In this document: positions 1-10,700 of the stretch, one piece after another
Numbering within the stretch: position 1 is the first letter of the stretch
Layout of the letters: each line of letters starts with the position of its first letter
Assembly (NCBI RefSeq): GCF_036370855.1
Contig: NC_088110.1
Span: 21,447,501 to 21,511,500 of the forward strand
Length of the DNA: 64,000 bases
Reading direction: 5' to 3'
From: Dromaius novaehollandiae
Lineage: Eukaryota > Chordata > Aves > Casuariiformes > Dromaiidae
Program-made: the position numbers and the translations under genes
Notes under the pieces: generated by a model
The model's database searches: none
What the model saw: only the letters and a program-made list of their open reading frames with translations
Told to the model about the DNA's origin: nothing

Positions 1-1552
1 TGGGTTATAGTCAGGGTCGCTAAATAAAAATGTATTGAACGCAAGTTGCATTGTCTTCATATTTTAGCAGAAATTAATTGTAATACGAATGCTTTTAAGT
101 AACCACCAAGAATAGTTAATGTTCCACCACATTATCAGCTCACCTGGATTACTAATCAAACATGAAACAAGTGAAATTGCAAATGATATATAACAAAACT
201 GAGGGACAGATCTTAGAATGGCATTTGGGAATGTTATTCAAATCAACAGGAATCAAGTGTCTAAACATATTTTAAAAAAATCTTGGGCTTAATGACTCTC
301 ATATGAGTCATTCATTAGTACTCTATAATTTTATCTCCAATTACAATTATACAATTTCAGCTGCTTCACACGAACAGAGGTTTGCTTTCCTATCTATCAG
401 GTGTCATGAAAGTTTCTTTTCAGAATGGACCCTGTGTATAGCTATTATTTTGAAAGATTTAGCAGCAATGCTTATCTGCTGGAAAGAATATGAATTTATT
501 ATATTCTTCATGCTTCTTATCTAAAAATAATCTTCTGTATAATAGAAATTACCCAATGAACTGAGGGAGCTCTCATTCTCATTCTCCATATTATCCTTTT
601 CGAAGATTTCTTTATATAGGCAAGAGCAGAATTACTGAGGAAGATATTTCAATATGCAGCCTGTTCTCCCAGGCCATTTCTCAGGCATTGGAGAACTGGC
701 TCTGGATTTAGTCAAAAGAGCTAATCTTGCTATAAATACGTCTTTGGAGGAAACATATGCTAAACGTTGATATCTTCTCAGCTGGAGGCAGGCACCCTTG
801 CGTTGCAGCGGCAGTTCTTTGCAGCGTTCCACAATTCCCATCTCTCACAGTAGAGATGGGAACTCTCCGTTTGTTTTCCCTAGCTTTATTGAGCTTGAAG
901 CCTGACAGAACAAGCCCTGCGTCTCAACGCCCTGGTAGGCCTTGAAACAGTTAAATGAAATGCTCGGTTTGGGCAGACAAATTCGAGTGAAGTCCTTTCA
1001 AGGTGTGCACTAAGCACGTTTCTCTTCCCCCCCCCCCCCCCCCCCCCCCCCCCCCGATACGCCCAATGCCAAACAGAAGACTATTCAAATCTAGTTAGCC
1101 ATTGAAAGCTGTTAGTTAATTGGTGCTGATAGGGACTTTAGACTTCAGCTGACTGTATCTTTGAATTCATTGTGCAGAGACAAAAGGCCTCAAGAGAAAA
1201 AATACACAAGGCGTGGGTTTCCCTGCTTAACTTTACCTGCTTAACTGCATTGTTCTCTAGCATTCAATATTACGTTATTTTCCTATCGAGGAGGGAGAAA
1301 GTGAAACATCTTGATGGAGACAAGGAGGGGAGTGCATGTATTCCCTGTTCATGAAATAGTTAAGACAGCTTTAAGCCCAAAGATGCTTCGTTATGCTAGA
1401 GTGCTCAAGGGTGGATGTTAAGTCTTCCCAGTAGGAAGACAGGGAATAGGATGAAGGATGATCTGATCCTTCCCCCTCTCTCACTTCCTGCTGATGGCCA
1501 CAGAGCTAAAAGAGATGAGAACTGAGGGTTAAGAGCAGAAAGAAGAAGTTAC
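1..1552 (-). other. COTL1 intron 3 (partial)
   Basis: This stretch has no coding exon. It is AT-rich and holds one 29-base C tract (1027-1055). The expected last COTL1 exon was looked for on the minus strand and not found. Confidence 0.8.
1027..1055. repeat. Homopolymer C29
   Basis: Twenty-nine consecutive C residues, the longest C run in the window, inside COTL1 intron 3. Confidence 0.92.
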
Positions 1553-1710
1553 CTGTACTACTTCTTTGACCAGCGTCTTGTCAGTCCCAGTTTTGGCTCT
1601 CTGCAGGCCACTGACACTCTCTCCAATCCAAGTGATGAGGGCGAACTTGACTCGCTTGCTCATGGCATCGCCGGTGGTAAATCGGACAAAACCAAACAAT
1701 CGAACATCAT
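1553..1710 (-). CDS. COTL1: COTL1 coding exon 3
   Basis: The exon encodes Asp54-Gln106, including FVRFTTGDAMSKR, FALITWIGE and the end KTLVKEVVQ. The acceptor is CTCTCCAG on the minus strand; the donor is GTAACT (1547-1552). The 158-bp length equals that expected from the human protein across this exon. Lys75 falls here. The following codons (family NFAKEF...) are not found in the remaining 1.55 kb to the left. Confidence 0.96.
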
Positions 1711-4700
1711 CTGGAGAGACAAAGAAACAAGGAGAGAGCGATTAAAAACAGAAGCATCCTTGCCCCACTCTTTTTTTGGGTGGGAATATTGCTCCCAATT
1801 TAATGATCGAGTCAGGCACATGATACTGCGTGTGTGCTAGGATCATTGTGGGTTTACAGGGCCACTGCACACCTGCCCTTGGCTTGCAAGATGTGCTTTG
1901 CCAGCGTTAGGTCTGTGTCCTCCTAGGGAGCTCTGAGCGACTGGGAGAAATCTGGCTCTGTCGGCTGCACCATGCCACATTAGTGTGCTGCTGGCAAGTT
2001 TGGAAAGGACTAGAAGAGTCAACTGGCAGTTCAAGGCCACCAAGCTAACCCAGTTGTACGTCCAGCCAGACCACTCATCTGCAGGTCACTGGTTAAGAAG
2101 GAAAGCAAGCGATTACTCAGCCACTCTCTTTCTTACGGGACAGCATGATTAGGATCACATTTTATAACATATATTCCAAAGCTGGACACTGCAAATCTGA
2201 TTCTTTCCCCTCCTTCCCTTTAGCAACATTTTTGGCTCACTTGTAGAATGAGTTTATAAGGGGTGAGGGAGCAGGAGCAAAAACCATCTGCAACTACTTT
2301 CCCAGATGTACTTTTCTACTCATTTCTAAGACCTGTAGAGAAGGGGGAACATCAGGCCTTGGATTTTAAAATTGTTCTAATCCTTGCTTCACAGTTGGTT
2401 TCTGCTATATCAGGCTAGACTAGAGTTATTTAGTCTGGCTATGTGTGTAAAACCTTGTAAACTTGTCTCTACAAGTTTTTTCTTTCATTGCAGGGTGATT
2501 CATCCACTGAGGCAGTAGGATGCCTTCATGATCGCAAGCACTTATAAGGCCTGTGATAGCATCTACTCAGATATATATACCCAGTCATATATGCCCATAT
2601 ATATGCCCAGACTCTTCTGGTAGCTTGCAGGATGCTGAAACCTATGACCAGGATTGTGCAGAAACGCAGAGCAGATGGAGAGTTGCACAATCATGGAATA
2701 CACCTAGTCATAGCTACTTCAGCTTTGCCACTGAAGACCTTTTCAATGGAGCAAGATGACTCAAAATAGAAGAATAAACTTGTTGTTTGAAAAGAATCAT
2801 GTTAATCCTGGTTACGCTTGTTGTGACCAGTTCAACATTTATTTGCTGTCTTGACTACTTGCCAGGTGAGAACACAGTCTCCAAGTGTGGTAATGTGTTT
2901 GCTAACGTCACCTTCATTTGGGTCCATTACAGCATTCTCCATAAAAGGTCAGGACAGCCCCAGAAGCTCTGGAGATAGGGAAGCAGCAGTTCTATGTTGT
3001 CCATCCTCAGAAAATAAGCTGCTAGAAATCAACGCAAAAAAGTGGGATGTTCTCTGAAAGCTGACAAGTCTCAGTGCTAGTTAAAGACTTTGCTTTGTCA
3101 AAGCCTGAATCAGCAGAACTATCTTTGACGAAAGACATAAACTTTTTTAGTCTTAAAAAACCCATCCATCCACTCCACATTTTTTTCTCTATATACTTTT
3201 TTGCTGCTGAAAGAGAAGTATTGGGGAAAACTGGAAAATGTTTGGTTGGGGGGGAGGGTGAGTCTGTAAGAGTGTGTAAAACAAACTCCACTAAGAATTC
3301 CAGTTTAGATACAAAAAGAGAGATCTTGTTCAAAAAACTAGACATGCAGATGGATCTCCTGAAGGAGAAGAAGAACCATATGTATCAAAAGTGCAGGCAA
3401 ACAAAACTTCTCTCGCAGGTGCCCTATTCCTGGCAAATATGAGAAGCCTCTGGTGAGAACTCACATTCCTGACAGCAAATCCTCTTGCCAAGATTGATTA
3501 GAACCGTAAATGAACCGACAGCCAGGAAATACCCAAGGTGAAGAGAGACTGTAAATCCCTGAACGTTACTATTAACAGTTATAGAAAAAAACCTTGCTTT
3601 CCCAGATCTGACAGTAAAGGAGGCCACACTTTGCTAAGAACTGTGCTGTGGTTCCTGTGGGAACACAGAGCTAGAAGGCAATTTAATGTCATCAAGTCCT
3701 GGTCCCTACTATGCTGTAACCATGTCACAATCTTTGTCGTGGATTGATCACTTTCCACCTTGAGTATGTAGGTTTTTCAACCTTGCTGCTTCTACCAAAG
3801 GCTACTGCAGATCCTGAAGACTTCTTTGGAGTATGTCTCTTTATACAGACAATATGAAAATATAATGAATATGAAGAATTCCAAGTTTTTGTGCAGAGCT
3901 TCTTCACAGCAACCCAGAAAGGAGGCTGAAGGAGTATATCTGGCAGCATGAGCTTTAATTTGACATGAACCAACAGGTCATTGGCAGCAAGGGGATCTCG
4001 ATTCTCAGCATAAGAGTTTGGGCACTTGCTCATTCTGTTTGAGAGCTGCTTCAGCAATGGCACCTAAGAGAGCCCAAATCAGCAGTTCCCTGTGAGCTTT
4101 TATCTTTCAGATCACCTACAGCTTGAGAGTCTGAGCAACTGCTACCTCATCATGTTAAGTCCTAATACGTTTAATGAGTAATTGAGGTTAGATTTAGGAC
4201 TTTGAGTCACAGTCTTTGGCAATATTTCCCCGGGGCATGTTTACCTGTATGGGCTTGAAAGGTTACACCCAAGCTGGGTGCTTTCTCCTCCTGTTTCCTG
4301 GAAGTTATATCTCCACAGCAGGCAGCTCTTCAGCTGCCACAGTTTTCAGTCCACTGTATTGAATATAAACTACCAGTATGTGATGCTTCAACTTAATGTG
4401 CCAGGTTGTGAACTGCAGTGGCTGAGGCAGATAAAGCCAAGAGCGAATGCGAATCAGGGCCCTTAACAGTGAACATGTCTCTTTACTAACTGTGCAGTAG
4501 GAACAGGCGTGGAGTTTTCCAGCAGTGGTGCAGCCTCCGTACGTGTCCCTGCAGCCGCCGGTCCGCACCCCTGAGCAGAAGTGCTTGGGTTTCACAATTA
4601 GTCAGAAGTCTGCTCAGATAACAGGATCGAAACGCAAGCGCTTTCATACTCCCAGATTTCCTCTTTCACAGTTAATCAGTTCTGCCCTGACACATCACCT

Positions 4701-7700
4701 CACTGTGCTGGAGGTCCTCAGTGCCATCAGTGCCAGCTGCATGAGAAATCTCAAGACATTAATATCCTCCCCCTTCTCCTCATTTTCACAGAGAAAAAAA
4801 ACCCACTTACATTGGTTTTAGGAATTTGCTGGGTGTGTGGGAGAGTCTAACAAATCATAGAGAGACAGCAGATTTCCTCTGAAAGAGGAAATCCTGCCTA
4901 GCTCTACACAACCACCTTCCTAGTTCCTAAGCCACGAATTTCAGGGCAGAGAGAAGCAAATAAGGCATATTATTAATAGAACTGGGTAGAACAGAAATAG
5001 CAGCTTTATTTGAGAGGATTTCACAAGCTACAAACAGCAGAAATTAACATTAATTCCTACTGATGTCACCACTCCTTTAACTGCAATTGGCAGTAGGTGC
5101 TATACAAACTATGAAAAGTACAACGAATGCCTTAATGAACACTGCTTAGTACCTTTCTCCAAACCCCTTACTTATCAGTAAGGCAGGATTTTCCAAATAT
5201 ACTGATTAAGCTGCTCTTGGCTGTCAACCAAGCTTGATGCCAAGCTGCAGAGATTTCCTTGGTGGTATTCCCCTTTTCCCCCCTCCACTCAAACCCTTTG
5301 ATTTGGCTGCACTAAAAAATTCCCTATTAGGCTGAAATGCACTGACTGATCAGTAAAAGATATTAGCTGCAAGAAAGAAATACAGCGTCAAAAGCTCCAC
5401 GGCTCTCAGTCTTACAGCTCTGAATGGCCAAGCGAGAGACACGCTGAGATAAGGCCACCACTCCGAGCTTCATCTGCCTGCTAAATCGAGGTCAGGCACA
5501 GGAAGGCATCTGATAGAAAGATCTACTTCTGTGTTCTGTCCAGCGCTGAATTACCAATAGCACATGACAGATTTCAACAGGGATTTGTTTGTTTCAACTG
5601 GAATTTATTCATTTTAAGATGAATTTGTAAATTTTCCACCTCTTCAGCCACCCAAAGTCCCTTTAGTCACCTGGCTGGAGTGAACACAGAAAGTCACCCC
5701 TAGCTTTTGCACTGGTTTTTCCCTCTTTTATAGCCTAGGGGGGACTCTCAGGGTTTGCCCTTGAAAAAGCCCTTGAAAATCAGCCGAGCCTTGCCACAGC
5801 CTCTGTCGGTGTTTGGAGCAGGCTCTGGGTGAGGATCCGGAGCTGGAAGCAGCGCAGCCAGGCGCGTGACGTCCCAACGCAGCCGTGCCGCTTCGCGAGC
5901 GGTGCTAATCCCTCCTCTCCCGGAGAGCCGCCCGCCCAGCCCCTGCACCGCTGGTGCAACGCCGCCTTGCACCGTGCAGGCACGTTCCTTAAGTCATCTA
6001 AGACAAATACAAAATGTTTGCTCTCAGGACCATAAGCACAGGACGTGCTGTAGCCGAGGCACCGATCCGTCCCCTGTAGCCGTGGCGGCTGACACGAGTG
6101 CAGGGCGCTCAGGACACACGTGCATGGCGAGGATGACCCACCACCGAGTTCCCTGCTCTCTCGGGGCCAGTGAAGCCAGTGGTAGCGTGTTGCCGGCATG
6201 AATTGCTATGAGAGGAAGACGGAGACCCTCCGACCAGGGCTGAATACAGGCACCAGTAAAGTAGACAGGCCCCATCACCTGCTTTGCCAAACCACAGATC
6301 CCCTCAGCTGGGTTAACTACGCCCGCTGAAGGAGCACGGAGCATACGTGGTCAAGAAGCGGTAGCTGCTACCCCAGCCACAGTGGCCCTGTGTTGGCCTC
6401 TCCCTTGAACTGGGTATATACTGGAGCACAGAGTGGGAGGAAACCGGGGAGCTACCATCCAGCTGATCTTTGTTCCTCTTCTCTGAAGGAAGGAAAGATT
6501 TCATTAGCGTCGGCCAGAAGTGAGAGGCCAGACAGGCCCCAAAACAAAGAGCATACAAAAGATTAAACCCTCTTCTTTTCTTGCTCTTGTGCCTTGCAGT
6601 AGATGGTAAAATGCAGACCTACAGCCATGCTACTTTAATAAAGCATCACAGAACTAAACTGAAGGTAGAGAGTTACTATTTCACTGAAGAACTTGACCTG
6701 GTGAGTTACCCCCACAAAAATTAATGAGAAAACTCCCTAAGACAACCTTCCTTCCAGTCCTAGGGACAGCCCGAGCCGCAGCTCCAGCTGCCAAACCCAC
6801 GTCACTGCAGCTGGAGCCGCCACGGCCACGGCGAGGGCCGAGGGCAGGGAAGCTCTGCAGACAAGGACAACGTGAAAGTCCCACAAACCGTCATTGTCCC
6901 TAGGTCTTCCCTTCAATATACGTATGGGAAAGCAGGAAAGAACTTTAAAAAGGAAGAACAAAACTAGTAAGCAACTGATTTACAAAGCCATTTTAGCACC
7001 TAAAGGTGTAGCCAAATACAGAAAAGGATCTACCTCATTATATGTCCTCCGGTATTTTTACAAATCTCAGGTGCTTTCCTACAACTTGAGATGCCAACAT
7101 AATCTTGATGATCTGACTCTCGCCTCTTATCTCCTAAGTTCTGTATACACCAGTTACGGCTAGGCTTTATATGGGAATTGTCATAAGCCCAGGAGAGCTT
7201 GCATTTATTTCAGGAGTTGGTTCTGTTCCTATTTTCTTCCTAATATTTTATGTCAATCAGAAATAATTTTGTAGGGTCTTTATTTCGTATCAAAGATTTT
7301 CAGTTCTTCCTTGTGCTGAATGCACAGTGTGGTTTTGGTCTGATCTTTTCAGACACATGAATAACTATCTCATTTCATGCTGTCATTGCAATTATTTATC
7401 TGGACTGGGGCTTTCCAAATAGAAGGGCCATTATTTCTTTTGTCAGAGGGGCACTGAAAAACAACTGTTCACATATGAGATGGGGGAAAACACAGTATTC
7501 CAACCTCTCCATTACTTCCTGATACCTTAAAAAAAGTAAACTACAGACAAAGACTATGCAATGCTCTGTTGCTCAATAATACTTGAGAGTGCACAGAAAA
7601 TGCACCAAGCTGTCTAGTGCAGTCAGGTATCACTGATATTTAAAACACTGTATGCATATGTTTTGGATTGGTGTTGTAGTTCAGTATTTCAGTTGTATGT

Positions 7701-10700
7701 CATACAACTCTTCTCAGCAACAGCATCACCAGCTCAAGTAAGAGACTTTGAAATTAACTGCAAAAAAACCCAAGAGCCTTCACATCCTTCCGTACAACAA
7801 CCTTCAACTCTTATCTGTGTTCCTGGCTTCGAATCCGCCAGCTCAGCTTTTTGTTTAGAATACTGATGGCACGTACTGCTAAACACCAAATTAATGCTAC
7901 GTCTGGATCCGCGCCATCTGCACAGGCAAGAGCTGTAACTGTGAAGTAGAATGAATCAAAAGCCTTGAATTAAGTCCTTGTTTAATGCAGAGGTAATCTT
8001 GCGCTGTTAAGCCCAACCAAAACAGTCCTTAGCCAGAAGACACAGGGGGTGTCTACACGGCGTGTTTAATGACCCTGACACAGTTAATGTCCTCAACTTA
8101 TGGTCTCCAGACTCTCTGGGTCAGACAAAAGCCAATACAGCCACATACGTGGGTCATTATACAGGACTGCAAGAGGAAGTGTTATCAGAGGCCACCTCCT
8201 AGTCCTCTAAGGCCAAAATGTGGCCTTATACGGACCTGAGTATGACAGCAACTGATAAGCAAAAACTCAGGGCTCAGGCTATGCTTGCAGCACAGATGCA
8301 ATCATGGGCCCCTGAACAAAAGGGCATTGAAGAATTTCTTACCATGTTTTCTTCCTTGAAGAGTAGCAATCACCATCTCCAAGTAATGGGAAGGGGAAGG
8401 ATGATAGGTTGATTATGCATTTCCTTTAACTCTTCTGCCAGTACATGAAGCTTAGTAAAAAGTTCAAGAAGAGAAAGCCTCCCCCGCCCGGGATATGTAA
8501 CATGTGGTTCTGATGTACACTGAATATTTGAGAAAACAGCAGGCAAGAGAGATGAAACCTGTACAAGATGGATGGGGTGCAGCAGCAGATCCCGAGGCAG
8601 GGCATGGACCTCACTGCCCCAGGAGCATCTCAGCCGTTCATGCGTTCACTGAACGGCAGCCCAGAGTGTTTCCAGAGGTGTGCAGAGAGCTGCTTTGTCA
8701 CGTGGGTTTTTTTTTTGAACTGCTACAACCATTAAATGAAGCCATTTCACTTTCTTTCCCTGGGTCCTTGTCCACCATTGCTCCCTGAGGAGGTTTACAG
8801 GATCAGTAACGAGTTGGGCCATGGTCCACATGCAAAGAGTTATGTATGGGAGGAAGAAAAAGAAAAAATATGACCTCCCTCTAACAACAGCCCCCTCCAG
8901 CCCTTCATAACCTCTACCCTTGCACAGGGCAGGATATCCACTACAGGCAAAGGCAAGTCTTCCACACTGGTACCAAAGGACTCCCTAGTCTCAGAGCCAC
9001 ATGAATTAGCACACGCTGACTCTGCCTGCCCTGTAATTTAATGCCCAGGAGGAAAGCGATATGTACTGCACGCTGAAGGTGCTTTTAATAAGAATGGCTA
9101 TTAAAGCAAGTGGGAGACACAGATGTTTTCCACTTGGAACGGCACCGAAATAGCTGGTGCATAAGTGGAGCAGAGCAAGCTCTGACCGAGGTGCTTGGTG
9201 ACGCTCTGCATGCCGAGGTTTGCAATTCCAGCTCCCACTCTCACCTTCAACCATCAAATTACACTCAGCTTGTACAAGAGGCTGCTGCAGTACTCTGTGG
9301 CTTTCAGGGCAGTGTTTTGCACAAAACAGGAATTCAAAACAAGGAAGGAAGTTTATTCTGATGTCGTTTTTTTTTATCTTTTAATCATATTTGCTGAAGT
9401 GCTTTGCATGGATAGTAGCTCTTATTCCCTCCAGTAAAATTTAGAAGGACCAGGAGGAAAGAGATGTAGCAACAGGAAGGAACAATATTTAGCATCTCTT
9501 CCCTTCCCTTCCTCCTCTTTTTCCACTGACTTTGTTTCAGTAGAAATATTCCAACCAGCTCTGCTTCATAGTAGCATTTGGCACCTTTCTTCCAGATGGG
9601 AAGGAAATCTCTAACTTCACTGCTGGCACGAGCCTCGCTTTCTGGCTGATGTCTAGTGGTCCAGGCTATGGCGAGTTGCACAGATGGAGCTGAAACTTGC
9701 CTCTCTTCCTTCCTCTACTGGTGCAGCATCCGTTAATTCGTGGGTGGAGGAAGTTCCTTTCTGACACTTAGCCAAGAACCTGGTACCTGAATTTGCCTGG
9801 TTCTTTAAAGCCTAGACGCAGATTTGAGAACAACCTCCCATGCCTCTGGTCTGCCAAGGAACCAGCCCGTAGAAGGTGCATATGAGGAACGAGGGAGAGA
9901 GAAAAATCGAGCAGCCATAAGGGATTTAGCTTCACATTTTAGGCTAACAGTGGGCCACAGTCGCCCCCAAAGAAGCCCATATTTATATCCTCCCTCATCT
10001 TGCTTATGCCTAAAACATGCAGAATTTCCTTTTTGCTGTAAAAATGTTTCCATATTGGGACCAGCTTGGCACTTTGCTGGTACAAAACAAAGTTTTCTCA
10101 AACTATATCTGTTTTAATGCCCTGTTTATAAATATGGGTTTGGCGCATGTGAAAGATGGCAAGAAAACAAAACTGGCCCTTTTCCAAAGTGCAATATGTG
10201 ACTCCATTAGTTGTTACATACATCCTACCCAGCCCAACCGGTGACTGCTCTCTGCCAAAGCCCCCCTCCCTGCTGATCCACTCAACAAAAATATTCCCTT
10301 TGCTACAGAAGGGAAGATAGGAGCTGTTCCCAAAGAGGGAACCACTTCAGACAAAACATTAAGAATCAACTCAGACAAAATAAGAGACGGACTCTTTAAA
10401 AACAAGGAGAGAAAATACACGGGGAAGGTTGCTTTGCAAGCCTCCGATGCCTGGAGATGCTGGTTCAGTTATCTCAGCCACAAGAAGAGACAGAGCACAA
10501 AGGCACTCAGATATTTCAGCTGTTGACCTCCAAGAAAACTACTAACTCTCTAGATATTGTTGGCACGAACTTCAGAAGTGCTGACGCCTTGAAATCTCCC
10601 TAAAGACCACTAGGAATTGAGGTGCTCAGCATCTCTGGGCAAAAAAAAAAAAAAACCAAAAAAGGAAGTTTCCTCTCTTCCAAATGGACCTGTGTGGCAG

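Noticed and set aside
1-1552. Possible last coding exon of COTL1
   Set aside because: No minus-strand sequence encoding the expected NFAKEF... C-terminus was found; it must lie outside the window.
3022-3442. Overlapping 107- and 122-codon open frames in COTL1 intron 2
   Set aside because: No recognisable motif, no splice-compatible context, antisense pair likely by chance.
3660-3720. ATTTAATGTCATCAAGTCCT resembling a CR1 3' segment
   Set aside because: The match is too short and divergent to support an element.
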